Assembly: GCA_028823235.1 (NCBI GenBank)
Contig: JAPKBW010000017.1
Coordinates: 1 to 60,134, forward strand
DNA: 60,134 bases
Reading direction: 5' to 3'
Origin: Longimicrobiales bacterium
Lineage (GTDB): Bacteria; Gemmatimonadota; Gemmatimonadetes; Longimicrobiales; Gaopeijiaceae
Shown here: positions 1-8,509 of the stretch, in pieces
How the letters are laid out: every line of letters begins with the position of its first letter
Position numbering within the stretch: the stretch's first letter is position 1
The notes under the pieces: generated by a model
Databases searched by the model: none
The model's input: only the letters and a program-made list of their open reading frames with translations
What the model was told of the DNA's origin: nothing
Translations under genes and position numbers: made by a program

Positions 1-2
1 GG

Positions 3-31
3 TTTTTATTACCTTCCGAGCTGGCTATAAA
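3..31 (+). promoter_or_regulatory. Candidate sigma70-type promoter of the nfuA-like gene
   Basis: A good -10 hexamer TATAAA lies at 26-31. The hexamer 17 bases upstream (TTTTTA, 3-8) matches the -35 consensus poorly. Transcription would start near 38 and leave a leader of about 40 bases before the ATG at 78. Only the -10 box is convincing. Confidence 0.3.
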
Positions 32-77
32 TACGTCGCGCCAGCGACCATACGTCCGAAAACACGAACTGAGCAGC

Positions 78-671
78 ATGATCATTTTCACAGATCGAGC
101 CCGTGACATGGTGACCTCTTTCCTAGGCGAAGGAGACGACGCCGGCCAGGCTCTGCGTATTCGAGTGTCTGGGGAGAGCACCTCTCCGACCTTCGACCTC
201 ACGCTGGTCGACCCCGCCGAGAAGTCCGCCGACGAGAGTGTCGTCGATGCTGATGGCTTCGATGTGTATCTGCGTGAGGGCGACACGACGATGCTCGAAG
301 GTGCGACCGTCGACTATGTAGACCGGGTCAACGAGAGCGGCTTTGAAGTTCGTCCGGCAGACGGCGTCGTGCCACAGGTCACGAATCGGCGAGGAAAGAA
401 AGAGCCCACAGGCGAGATCGCCGAGCGTGTGCGGGAAATCCTGGACGCCCAGGTCAATCCTGCCATCGCATCGCATGGCGGCCTAATTTCGCTGGTCGAC
501 GTGAAAGAAACCGAGATCTATGTCGAGATGAGTGGTGGATGTCAGGGGTGCGCGCTTTCGGCGATGACGCTCCGGCAGAGCGTCGAACGAATGTTGCGCG
601 AGGCAGTTCCAGAGTTGACTGCAGTTCACGACATCACGGATCACGCGTCTGGCGAGAATCCGTTCATGTAG
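78..671 (+). CDS. nfuA: NfuA-like Fe-S cluster carrier
   Basis: A 197-residue protein laid out like NfuA: an N-terminal degenerate A-type-carrier domain (about 1-100) and a C-terminal Nfu domain (about 112-190). The Nfu domain holds the cluster-binding CxxC as GGCQGCA, with Cys155 and Cys158, followed by a helix rich in Arg and Glu. In this family two subunits share one [4Fe-4S] cluster and deliver it to apo-proteins in the cytoplasm. The N-terminal domain lacks the A-type carrier cysteines, as is usual for NfuA. The gene stands alone at the window edge. A recipient is not evident, but the window encodes several Fe-S enzymes. The assignment to the family is firm. The exact symbol is by architecture only. 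Confidence 0.85.
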   Translation: MIIFTDRARDMVTSFLGEGDDAGQALRIRVSGESTSPTFDLTLVDPAEKSADESVVDADGFDVYLREGDTTMLEGATVDYVDRVNESGFEVRPADGVVPQVTNRRGKKEPTGEIAERVREILDAQVNPAIASHGGLISLVDVKETEIYVEMSGGCQGCALSAMTLRQSVERMLREAVPELTAVHDITDHASGENPFM

Positions 672-987
672 GTAGCACCGAGGAGCGCCATGACATCGGG
701 GTAACGTCGTCATGGAAGCGCACTGCCTTCCTGATCGCCTTCGCAGTGTGCACGGTAGGCCCAGTCTCGCAGTTTCTCGCCCAGTCATGCAGTGAGACCT
801 CGTCGGTGGGGCCACCACGGGGGGGGCTCATCGCCGGCGGCGGCGGCGAGCTCGATCTCCAGATCTATCGGCGTTTCGTCGAGTTCGCAGGTGGCGGGAC
901 GGCCACATCGTGCTGATACGGTAGTCACGACGGATAGACCGCGATCGAAGAACTCCGAAAGGCTGGACCGGAGCGACTGGAGGTTCT
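672..987. other. Intergenic stretch without a recognisable gene
   Basis: About 315 bases between the nfuA-like gene and the amidohydrolase relic. A minus-strand frame from a GTG at 991 to 785 could encode 68 residues with an acidic, proline-ending tail, but I recognise no family and see no ribosome site. It may be further decayed sequence downstream of the relic. Confidence 0.4.
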
Positions 988-1400
988 TCACACGCGCTCG
1001 TGCTCAGTATCCGACCCGGAGGGTTTCGCTGCCCACTGCAACAGGCCACGGGGGTCTGGTTCTCCGGCGGACAACAGTGGCGACTTGTCCTTGGTGGCGG
1101 TGCTCATCGGCCGACCGAGGATGAAGAGCTTGGTCATCTGGATCTGGGTCTCCGGCGGATTCCCATCGGTGACAATCACATTGCCGAGCTTGCCCGGCTC
1201 GAGCGTACCAATGTGGTCGCCCAGGCCAAGCATCTCTTGCAGGGTTCCTGGTTCCGGCTTCCAGCGCAGCTTCGACTGAGAGGCCAAACGGGGCCGCAAG
1301 CGGCCCCATACTGGAAGGCCCGCGAATCCACGGAATTGGAGGTGGCGAACGCAATGTTCACCCCGGTGGCTATGCAATAGCCCCGGGTTCGCTTAGGCAC
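988..1400 (-). pseudogene. Frameshifted C-terminal relic of an imidazolonepropionase-like amidohydrolase
   Basis: Three successive minus-strand frames together spell the usual C-terminus of a secreted metal-dependent amidohydrolase. Near 1370-1310 one frame reads GVNIAFAT..SVDSR. Near 1310-1255 the next reads FGLSVEAALEAGTRNPA. From about 1250 the third reads EMLGLGDHIGTLEPGK, then VTDGNPPE and LFILGRPM. Each piece joins the next only by changing frame, so at least two frameshifts separate them. The metal-binding N-terminal barrel is missing upstream of about 1400. The gene is therefore both truncated and frameshifted and cannot make a working enzyme. Sequencing error alone would not explain the missing barrel. 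Confidence 0.75.
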
Positions 1401-1421
1401 CCGCCCCGTGATGAGGAAGCT

Positions 1422-1448
1422 CCAATTCTGCCCCTGCGCTCACTCGAC
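1422..1448 (-). repeat. Partial copy (R1) of the leader/promoter repeat found at 51.8-57.5 kb
   Basis: The plus-strand core caattctgcccctgc followed by cactc matches the downstream half of copies R2-R5. The part corresponding to their TTGCGG box is not conserved, and no start codon follows in the expected place. It lies just upstream of the amidohydrolase relic on the minus strand, as if it were the leftover leader of a lost gene. Confidence 0.5.
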
Positions 1449-1609
1449 CGCGTTTGGAATGTTGTGTTCGCCGTTCGCCGCAAGCAGCACCGTCGTGCAG
1501 CCGCGGTTCCGCCCGTCGTCGAGTCGCTGGTCGCCCGCAGTCATGTCTTCGGCGGCGCACGACCGGCCAACATGTATTCGGGGGCAGTCCTCTACGAATG
1601 TCGCCGTGC

Positions 1610-2344
1610 CTAGTTCATACCTCGTGCCAGGCCCATCGCCTCTGCCAATGCGGCCAAAGTCGGCACCTCGAGATCGGGCCGCGCATCGGACCGGGGCGTA
1701 GCGCCGGTGCCAGATCGTCCTGCCCGGCGGTTGACCCAGACGCAGGTGAATCCGAGTTCGGTGGCTGGAAGGATGTCGTGATAGAGGCTCTGCGCCACAT
1801 GAAGTACCCGTTCTATCGGGAGCCCTAACCTCCGCACAACTTCGTGAAAATGTGCCGGCGCCGGCTTGTAACTCTCCACCTGACTGGCCGTCACCACCTG
1901 GTCGAAGTCGGCACCCAACTGCGCAGCCGAACCGGCGAAGAGGTCTGCGTCCACATTGGAGACGATCGCGAGACGGTAGCGCGTGCCGAGTGCGTCGAGG
2001 GCCGCAACGGTGTCGGGGAAAGGAGGCCACTGTGAAACCGACTCGGCGAACCGTTCCGCAGCCCTCCCATCAATCTCATGATCAAACTCTGCGGCAAAGC
2101 GTCGCGCCACGTCCTTGAGCACTTCGCGATAGTGGCGAAAATCGCCGTGCTCAGCCTCCGGTTCAAAACGCCCATACCGCTCCAGTAGGGCACCTGGTGG
2201 CTCTCCTTCAGCTGCCGCCCCCAGAAGATCACCAAGTGCCCGAAGGATCCCGGTCTCCCAGTCAATGAGCGTTCCATAGCAGTCGAAGGTCAACGCGTCG
2301 AATGCTTCAAAGTCTATCAATGGAGCCGCTTTAACGAGAGCCAC
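1610..2344 (-). CDS. HAD-superfamily hydrolase, haloacid dehalogenase type II-like
   Basis: A 244-residue HAD hydrolase. Motif I is TFDCYGTLIDW with Asp21 as the predicted nucleophile. Motif II is IVSNVD, motif III Lys lies in SYKPAPAHF, and motif IV acidic residues follow HVAQSLYHD. Order and length match (S)-2-haloacid dehalogenases and related phosphatases, which hydrolyse small 2-haloacids or phosphate esters in the cytoplasm. The real substrate cannot be read from sequence. The start is a GTG one base after the stop of the M24 peptidase gene, so the two are probably translated together. No upstream in-frame ATG offers a better start. Confidence 0.8.
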   Translation of the reverse strand: MALVKAAPLIDFEAFDALTFDCYGTLIDWETGILRALGDLLGAAAEGEPPGALLERYGRFEPEAEHGDFRHYREVLKDVARRFAAEFDHEIDGRAAERFAESVSQWPPFPDTVAALDALGTRYRLAIVSNVDADLFAGSAAQLGADFDQVVTASQVESYKPAPAHFHEVVRRLGLPIERVLHVAQSLYHDILPATELGFTCVWVNRRAGRSGTGATPRSDARPDLEVPTLAALAEAMGLARGMN

Positions 2345-2345
2345 T

Positions 2346-3659
2346 TCACTTGATGATCAGGATGCGGTTGTTCACCGGGTACAGCCACTCGACACCCCGC
2401 TCCGTGATGACAGCATCGTCCTCGAGCGGTACCCGGATCTTGGCGTTGTCCCAGTCGGGGTTCGCCGTATACGCGAACAGTTCAATCGAAATCAGCGTCC
2501 CGGGACGCAGCTCATAGGTCATTCGAGTTGGATTGAAGGACGCGAGCGACGGACCAAGTCCATGTCCCCAGTTCCCTACTGAGTGAGGCCCAAGAGCCAC
2601 GTCGGTTATCGCAGGGTCTTGCGTAGGCTGGTTGAACTCGATTCGGTTGAATCCTTCCGCCTCCAGCGCGACCCATGTCCTTTCGAGCGCCTCTCCCGCG
2701 GACGCGGCGGGTCGGATGGTAGCCTTCATAACGTCTCGCACCTCACGTCCACGCTCGAACGCGTGCCGAATTCCAGAAGGCGCCTCTGTCTCATCGTCGC
2801 GAAGCACATAAGCGATGCGCTTCATGTCGGTGTAGAAGTCAAGGTACCCGACCCCCCAGTCGAGCATGAGAAGATCCCCACGCTGGATGATTCGGTCGGA
2901 GGACGATGCAACGATGCCTTCTGGTCCGGTGACGTAGACCGAGGGCATGTCGAACGACGATTCCAGGCCACGATCCAGCTGTTGGTCAGACATCCACCAC
3001 GCGACATCTTCGAGCGTCGTCACACCGGGCGTGATCACCTCGTTCGAGAATGCGCGCTCTGCGATCTGGCGACTGATCTCGCCGGCTTGAGCAAACGTCG
3101 CGATTTCGAGGGCGGTCCTCGTGGATCGGAAGTCCGACACGAACCTCTCAGCGGACACCAGTCTATCGCCGTACGAGCCAAGCTCCTCAACGAGGTGGTT
3201 GTAGGACGTGTGAGAAAGACCGTCTGCCCCTCCGATAGACTCGGCCATGTTCACGCCGATGCGGTCCGGGTCACGCTCTGCCACGTAGGAGGCGAGTTCG
3301 CCAGCTCCACCGAAATAGTCGTAGACGTGGCATTGCTCCAGCCGGTATCCGCTCACACCGAGTGCGGCACGCTCGACACGGTCTCCCTGACTGGTGAAAA
3401 CGTAGTAGGCCCAGTCCCCTACGTAGCCACGGCCCAATGCCTCCCACATCGGATCGAGAAGGCCTTCGCGCATCACCACGATCCACATATCGAGATCATT
3501 GTCCTGCATCGCCTGCGGCATGACAAGCTCAAATTTCTCCGATCGGATCTCGCACATGCGCTCCCATCGGGAACGTGCCTCCTGACCCGATACCGCGCTT
3601 GGTATTGTGGTGAGGATGGCTGCGGCAATCAGGCCTCGCGAAATCAACGTAGGGCTCAT
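2346..3659 (-). CDS. Secreted M24-family (aminopeptidase P/prolidase-like) metallopeptidase
   Basis: A 437-residue protein with an N-terminal signal peptide (hydrophobic segment about 8-20, cleavage near VSGQ). A creatinase-type N-domain comes first, then an M24 pita-bread domain from about 180. Metal ligands visible in order are Asp in MLDWG, Asp in FYTDMKR, His in NWGHGLG, Glu in SIELF and a Glu near the C-terminus. Members cleave Xaa-Pro bonds or related amides with a dinuclear metal centre. The signal peptide puts this one in the periplasm, unlike typical cytoplasmic PepP/PepQ. It is first in a two-gene unit with the HAD hydrolase. Confidence 0.85.
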   Translation of the reverse strand: MSPTLISRGLIAAAILTTIPSAVSGQEARSRWERMCEIRSEKFELVMPQAMQDNDLDMWIVVMREGLLDPMWEALGRGYVGDWAYYVFTSQGDRVERAALGVSGYRLEQCHVYDYFGGAGELASYVAERDPDRIGVNMAESIGGADGLSHTSYNHLVEELGSYGDRLVSAERFVSDFRSTRTALEIATFAQAGEISRQIAERAFSNEVITPGVTTLEDVAWWMSDQQLDRGLESSFDMPSVYVTGPEGIVASSSDRIIQRGDLLMLDWGVGYLDFYTDMKRIAYVLRDDETEAPSGIRHAFERGREVRDVMKATIRPAASAGEALERTWVALEAEGFNRIEFNQPTQDPAITDVALGPHSVGNWGHGLGPSLASFNPTRMTYELRPGTLISIELFAYTANPDWDNAKIRVPLEDDAVITERGVEWLYPVNNRILIIK

Positions 3660-4196
3660 GGCGGTTCAGTTCGTCGGAGTGAACAAGTAGCTCAAGGGAA
3701 TCTCCGTCGTCGACCATTGCATGGAAAGATCGGATGGCTCGGAAGACACTTTCAACCATCCCCCACCCACTATCAGAGACCGTCGCACGTGACCGTAGCA
3801 CCGACCGCAGTTCGCGTTTCGGGCATCCTCTTCGCTGTCCCTAGCAGAGCGGGTCACATCACCTATCTCAATGCTCTGTGGCGGCACGCGCTCGGGCCCT
3901 AGGTCGCAGGAGACACGAACCCTGCGACGATTCGTCCTGCTCTGCGTCCACGCCGTGTTATCGGTCGAGTGCTGGATCCTTTGGATCGCGTTCGTTCGCA
4001 GAGACTCGAGGCACTGCTGGGCCGCGAAACACTCACAGGACGCAACCTGCGCCAAGGCGTTGGCACTGCCGTGTCGTTTGCCGTGATGCTTTCCACCTAG
4101 CTCAGTCTGTCAAAACTGATCGACCGATTGTTGCCGGTCTGAGCCAGCAAGAGCCGCGAGTCGTGATAGCTATGCTGTTTTCGGGCGCAAGCACCC
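3660..4196. other. Non-coding stretch upstream of two divergent genes
   Basis: About 540 bases between the start of the M24 peptidase gene and the promoter of the orphan gene at 4268. Open frames here have poor composition and no recognisable domain or ribosome site. It should contain the minus-strand promoter for the M24 gene, but I cannot point to a convincing one. Confidence 0.4.
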
Positions 4197-4226
4197 TTGA
4201 CCGAAACCCCGCGTGCGCTCTATTTA
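4197..4226 (+). promoter_or_regulatory. Sigma70-like promoter of the orphan gene at 4268
   Basis: TTGACC at 4197-4202 and TATTTA at 4221-4226 are 18 bases apart. Transcription would start near 4233, giving a leader of about 35 bases that contains a clean AGGAG before the ATG at 4268. With the terminator at 4720 it makes a complete single-gene transcription unit. Confidence 0.5.
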
Positions 4227-4267
4227 CTCCGCGCAACGCAAAAGTCGTACGAGAAACAGGAGCTAGA

Positions 4268-4699
4268 ATGTCGGAACACGGTGGCGGCCAGATCCGGGTC
4301 ACGCTTCGTTGGGTCCAGATTAAGGACAACAAGGAAGCCATGTGGGACGACGAGGGTGAGTTCCGCTTCCGTTCCGTGATCACGACCGCTGGTGAATCGC
4401 ACGAGATCGAGTTCCCGGAGCAGGGCTACTGGGCGATCTCTGACCACCCGCGCCGGAACAAGGTCGACAAGATAGACAAGGTTCTTTTCGAGGGTCACGC
4501 CGGTGACAACTTGGTCGTGGAGTTGTTCGGGTTAGAACTCGACAAATTTACGGCCAACGACCATCTAGCTAACTACCGCCGGGAGTTCACGGGCGAGGCA
4601 GCGAGCTGGATCGATCGACACCAGCCGGCCGACGAAGGGTCGGAAGATCCCGAGAACATGGTCGACTGGCGGGTCTGCTACGATATCGAGACCGTCTGA
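4268..4699 (+). CDS. Conserved-looking hypothetical protein, 143 residues
   Basis: I do not recognise the family. The protein is soluble, acidic, without signal peptide or membrane segment, and has no cysteine except one near the C-terminus. Alternating hydrophobic patterns (IRVTLRWVQI, FRFRSVIT, NLVVELFGLEL) suggest a beta-sandwich. The first half ends in a YWAISDHPRR turn and the C-terminus is strongly acidic. The ATG at 4268 is preferred over longer in-frame starts because acaggagctag places AGGAG at the right distance and the frame upstream has no coding character. A promoter before it and a strong terminator after it show that it is transcribed alone. Function unknown. Confidence 0.7.
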   Translation: MSEHGGGQIRVTLRWVQIKDNKEAMWDDEGEFRFRSVITTAGESHEIEFPEQGYWAISDHPRRNKVDKIDKVLFEGHAGDNLVVELFGLELDKFTANDHLANYRREFTGEAASWIDRHQPADEGSEDPENMVDWRVCYDIETV

Positions 4700-4719
4700 C
4701 GCCGTAGCCTCCGCATCGA

Positions 4720-4757
4720 GGCCTCGCCCGAATTGGTTCCGGGCGGGGCCTTTTTTT
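4720..4757 (+). terminator. Intrinsic terminator after the orphan gene
   Basis: ggcctcgcccg (4720-4730) pairs with cgggcggggcc (4740-4750) over 11 base pairs with one G-U pair and a nine-base loop, followed by seven T residues (4751-4757). It is a textbook rho-independent terminator. Confidence 0.9.
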
Positions 4758-4837
4758 GTCCATGTCCGATGCAGGACTGTCCCGAAACGCAGTTGTCCCA
4801 TATCTCGACACTTCGGTGTTTATAGGGTTCCGGGTGG

Positions 4838-5608
4838 CTAGCGGTCCCGCGCGATCTCCGCCTGAAGTTCCAGCGCCTCCGCCCGAGCTTCGTGCTCCAT
4901 CGGGGAGGTCGGAGTCATCGCGATCACGTGCTCCAGTTCCGCCTCAGCCAGCTCGGGTCGTTCAGTGTCTAGGAAGACTCGGGCTAGTTGCAGGTGATGA
5001 TCTGGCACCTCTGGCGCCTTAGACTCAGCGAAGACTAGGTGCCGCTCGGCCTCTTCCCATGAGGCACTCTTCAACGTCGCACCTCCGAGCAGATTCGTCG
5101 CCAACCAGCGGGTAACACCCCCCATCCGCCGAATGCCTGCGTGCAGTCGACCCATCATGTAGCGAGCCTCCGCGTGATCCGGATCGAGTTCGAGCACGAC
5201 CTCTAATTCGTCGTAAAGTGAAGACGCGGCACGGATTTTAGTGAGACCACCTTCTCGATCGGCGCGCATGCCGAGAACCGCTGCAAGAGCGAACCGACGT
5301 CCCACGTTGGTCTCATTGTCCACCACCGCATCCCGAGCATGCGTTTCCGCCTCGCGAAGCATCTCCTTCATGGTGTCGTCGTCCTCCGTCACGACGGAGG
5401 TCTCCATGAGGACCCACACGGTGTCCGGCACATCCCCGACCACCCAAGCGGGCTTGACCAGCTCTAGCTCTGATGTCTCGGCAGCTGACGGATCGACCCC
5501 AAGACGAGCCGTTTCGACAGCAGCGTCGAACCACTCTTGAGCCTGAGCAGGGCTGTGCCCGACTAGGATGAGTCCCAACAGACCGAATATTCGTGTGTGT
5601 CTGCTCAT
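4838..5608 (-). CDS. Exported TPR-type protein (regulator-of-microtubule-dynamics-like)
   Basis: A 256-residue protein with a signal peptide (hydrophobic 8-20, cleavage after AQAQ) and a helical body with tetratricopeptide character. The segment VLELDPDHAEARYMMGRLH is a TPR-like hairpin, and the later RWLATNLLGG resembles the bacterial proteins grouped with RMDN-type TPR domains. The C-terminal helix pair (HLQLARVFLDTER, then AEAELEHVIAM) is another TPR. It is probably a periplasmic scaffold or assembly factor. No enzymatic residues are evident. It is a single gene, convergent with the orphan gene before it. Confidence 0.65.
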   Translation of the reverse strand: MSRHTRIFGLLGLILVGHSPAQAQEWFDAAVETARLGVDPSAAETSELELVKPAWVVGDVPDTVWVLMETSVVTEDDDTMKEMLREAETHARDAVVDNETNVGRRFALAAVLGMRADREGGLTKIRAASSLYDELEVVLELDPDHAEARYMMGRLHAGIRRMGGVTRWLATNLLGGATLKSASWEEAERHLVFAESKAPEVPDHHLQLARVFLDTERPELAEAELEHVIAMTPTSPMEHEARAEALELQAEIARDR

Positions 5609-5918
5609 GCTTCCCTCTGCGCGGCGGCCCCAGATTTGACTTGTTGTCCTGGGCTAGGATCAGAATCAGGACTCGGCGCCCCTGAATGGGGGGCACAACA
5701 ACAATAAAGCACAAGGCTATAAAGCACAGTCGGCCCATCGACTCAACAACTACCTGAGCGCGTCTGTCGAACTCATGAAATTCCTCGCTCGTGCGTGCAA
5801 ACACGATCGTATCGGAGGCTGCACTCAGGATTATCTGACGACCTGAAGGACATCGCGGAACTCGCCGGTGTGGCCTACGCGGGCCTCTCGTAGTCCAAAA
5901 CTGTGGGGACCTCTGTCA
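5609..5918. other. Intergenic stretch between the TPR gene and proA
   Basis: About 310 bases. It holds the downstream end of the proBA unit and the upstream region of the TPR gene, both on the minus strand. I see no convincing gene, terminator hairpin or promoter boxes. Confidence 0.35.
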
Positions 5919-7235
5919 TCACTGCCTCGTGTGACCATCTCCGAAGACAACGAACTTACGGGTCGTGAGCTCGTTGGCGCCCATGGGTCCGAACGCGTGC
6001 AGCTTCGAGGTCGATATTCCGATTTCTGCCCCGAGCCCAAGCTCGCCGCCGTCCGCGAACCGGGTACTAGCGTTCACCAACACCGTCGACGATTGCACCG
6101 CGCCGACAAAGGTCGCAGCACTGTCTTCGTCGTCCGTGACGATGGCCTCCGTATGCGACGATCCGTGCGTGGCGATGTGATCGAGTGCATCCTCCAGGTC
6201 GGGAACGATGCGGATCGCGAGAGTGAGATCCAGATATTCGGCGGGCCAATCCTCGGCCGACGCAGTGTGGATCGGGAGATCGGACAGTGCCGCCCTCACG
6301 AGTGGGCAGCCTCGAAGCTCCACCCCTTCCGCGATCAGCCGGGCCGAGATCGGACGGAGCACCCGGGGTACAGCGTCCGCGTGGACGAGCAGCGTTTCCA
6401 GAGAATTGCATACACCGGGTCGCTGGACCTTGGCATTGGTCACGATCTCGACGGCACGCTTGACCGGCGCGCTCGCGTCGATGAACAGGTGACACACGCC
6501 CTTGTAGTGCTGCAGGACGGGGATCCGACTCTTCTCGGTGACTGCACGAATCAGCCCTTCGCCACCGCGCGGAATCACGAGGTCGATCCAGGCTTCCTGG
6601 ACGAGCAACACATCGATCGCGGCGCGGTCCACGACCGGGATCAGCTGCACCGCGTCGACCGGCAGCTCGGACGCTTCCAGCCCTGTGCGAATCGCAGCCG
6701 CGATCGCCCGATTTGAGTGGATCGCCTCCGACCCGCCTCGCAGTACGACCGCGTTTCCGGCCTTCAGGCATAGAACAGCCGCATCCGCGGTCACGTTTGG
6801 TCGACTTTCGTAGATCATGGCGACCACGCCCAGCGGAATCCGCATCCGACCCACGCGGAGCCCATTGGGTCGAACGATCTCGTCCTCCACGCCTCCCAGC
6901 GGGTCCGGCTGGGCCGCGACTTCGCGGATTGCCGAGGCGAGCTTCTCTACCCCCGCCTCGCCCAACTCCAGTCGATTCCTCATCGCGCCGGTGATTTCGT
7001 TCGCATCCGCAGCCGCGAGATCGGCCTCGTTTGAGGCAACGATCTCACCCGACGAAGCCTCGATGGCGTCAGCGATGTCATAGAGGGCCTCGGTGCGACT
7101 GGCCGGGGTCGATCGCGCCATCTGCCGAGAGGCATAACGAGCTCCCCTGGCCATTCCTTCAATCAGGTCGGCCATCGGCACCTCAGACGCGGGTGACTGA
7201 GGCTCGTCAATCAGGGGCTTAACGCTCATCCTCAC
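5919..7235 (-). CDS. proA: Gamma-glutamyl phosphate reductase
   Basis: A 438-residue aldehyde-dehydrogenase-fold enzyme that reduces gamma-glutamyl phosphate with NADPH to glutamate semialdehyde, the second step of proline synthesis. ProA landmarks are present: RIPLGVVAMIYESRPNVT, VVLRGGSEAIHSN and the catalytic cysteine in QRPGVCNSLE. The C-terminus carries TEAIVTDD and FADGGELGLGAEIG. The frame opens with GTG at 7235, which overlaps the proB stop as GTGA. An ATG two codons later is equally usable. Position directly behind proB confirms the role. Confidence 0.95.
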   Translation of the reverse strand: MRMSVKPLIDEPQSPASEVPMADLIEGMARGARYASRQMARSTPASRTEALYDIADAIEASSGEIVASNEADLAAADANEITGAMRNRLELGEAGVEKLASAIREVAAQPDPLGGVEDEIVRPNGLRVGRMRIPLGVVAMIYESRPNVTADAAVLCLKAGNAVVLRGGSEAIHSNRAIAAAIRTGLEASELPVDAVQLIPVVDRAAIDVLLVQEAWIDLVIPRGGEGLIRAVTEKSRIPVLQHYKGVCHLFIDASAPVKRAVEIVTNAKVQRPGVCNSLETLLVHADAVPRVLRPISARLIAEGVELRGCPLVRAALSDLPIHTASAEDWPAEYLDLTLAIRIVPDLEDALDHIATHGSSHTEAIVTDDEDSAATFVGAVQSSTVLVNASTRFADGGELGLGAEIGISTSKLHAFGPMGANELTTRKFVVFGDGHTRQ

Positions 7236-8395
7236 TTTCCCTCTTCTCCAGTTAGGACCATCCGGTCCGGCCGCATGACAACATGTCCGTGTTCGACCCC
7301 GAGGGTCGTCTTGACCTCCAGCGTGTGTAGGCCCCGAATCCGCTCGACATCCCGATCGTCGAAGCGGACAATGCCCCTGGCGTGCTCGACCCCGTTGCCA
7401 TCTACCACAGAAACGAGGTCACCTCTACGGAAGCGTCCGCCAACTCCCACGATACCACTCGGAAGCAAACTCGCCCGACGAAGGAGTGCCTGAACGGCAC
7501 CATCATCAACGATGAGGTAGCCGGTCAGTCCCTTCTGTACGGCCATCCAGTGCCGACGGGCCGGGAGAGGTTTCTCGTCGGCCTCGATCCAGGTTCCGGT
7601 CGGCTGGCCACGGACCACAGCCTCGAGTGCTTGGCGGTCGGTTCCCGAGGCGATCACGGTCGGCACCCCGAACCGTCCTGCCAGTTCAGCCGCCTCGAGT
7701 TTGGTCACCATTCCGCCGGTAGACTCGAGGGCCCTTTTCTTGAAGCACCGTGCCCTGAGCTCTGCCGAACTCGAAGCATGCTCAATCACATAGGCATCAG
7801 GGTCCACCGCCGGGTCGGCGCTAAGCACACCGGGTACATCCGTGAGAAGCGCGAGCAGATCGGCCCCGACGAGCGCCGCCGTCATGGCGGCCAGATTGTC
7901 GTTGTCCCCTAGGCCGATCTCGTCGACGCGGACTGTGTCGTTCTCGTTCACGATCGGCACTACGCCAGCTTGAAGCAGAGCCCCGAGTGCACCGCGGGCC
8001 GCGTTGTAGCGTTTCCGGTCCGTCAGGCAATCGTTCGTCAAGAGTACCTGAGCGACGTCCCGACCGACCGAGGCGAACACCGCAGCCCACATCGACATAA
8101 GACGAGTCTGCCCAACGGCGGCCGCTGCCTGTCGGTCCCGGATCTTCGTAGGGGGGGTTGAGTGCCCCAGTACAGGAAAGCCGGCAGCGACTGCACCACT
8201 CGAGACAATCACGACGTCTCGCCCTGGAGCTCTCGCTACGGCCTGGGCGACAGCGTCCATTCGCACAGGATCCAACCGCGTTCCACCACCCGTAAGCAAC
8301 CGACTGCCGAACTTCAGGACGACCGGTCCGGACTGGTTCACACCCCGGGTATCACACGATTCGGGAGTTTCGGCCACGGCTGTAGATTTATACAT
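7232..8395 (-). CDS. proB: Glutamate 5-kinase with PUA domain
   Basis: About 387 residues from the chosen ATG at 8395. An amino-acid-kinase domain comes first: VVLKFGSRLLTGGG, VIVSSGAVAAG, NENDTV, LGDNDNLAAM and LLTDVPG. A C-terminal PUA domain follows, with VGVGGRFRRGDLV. It phosphorylates glutamate to gamma-glutamyl phosphate, the first and normally proline-inhibited step of proline synthesis. The open frame runs much further upstream, but the kinase fold begins about 28 residues after this ATG, so longer starts are unlikely. ATGs at 8413 and 8416 are alternatives. It forms a two-gene operon with proA. Its start faces the divergent nucleotidyltransferase gene across about 115 bases. Confidence 0.93.
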   Translation of the reverse strand: MYKSTAVAETPESCDTRGVNQSGPVVLKFGSRLLTGGGTRLDPVRMDAVAQAVARAPGRDVVIVSSGAVAAGFPVLGHSTPPTKIRDRQAAAAVGQTRLMSMWAAVFASVGRDVAQVLLTNDCLTDRKRYNAARGALGALLQAGVVPIVNENDTVRVDEIGLGDNDNLAAMTAALVGADLLALLTDVPGVLSADPAVDPDAYVIEHASSSAELRARCFKKRALESTGGMVTKLEAAELAGRFGVPTVIASGTDRQALEAVVRGQPTGTWIEADEKPLPARRHWMAVQKGLTGYLIVDDGAVQALLRRASLLPSGIVGVGGRFRRGDLVSVVDGNGVEHARGIVRFDDRDVERIRGLHTLEVKTTLGVEHGHVVMRPDRMVLTGEEGK

Positions 8396-8509
8396 GGATA
8401 ATGAATAATTCATCATCTCAAGCGGGCCAACCCTTTTGGACCCTCGCGCATGCCTTCGAGCACGTGCAAATTCCACGTACTCACTCCTTTCACTTGGATT
8501 CAGCTCCTG

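Noticed and set aside
2583-3902. Long plus-strand frame of 439 codons opposite the M24 peptidase
   Set aside because: It is the antisense shadow of a well-supported M24 gene and has no domain pattern of its own.
3666-4055. 129-codon minus-strand frame upstream of the M24 gene
   Set aside because: Cys-, Arg- and Ser-rich composition, no ribosome site and no family resemblance.
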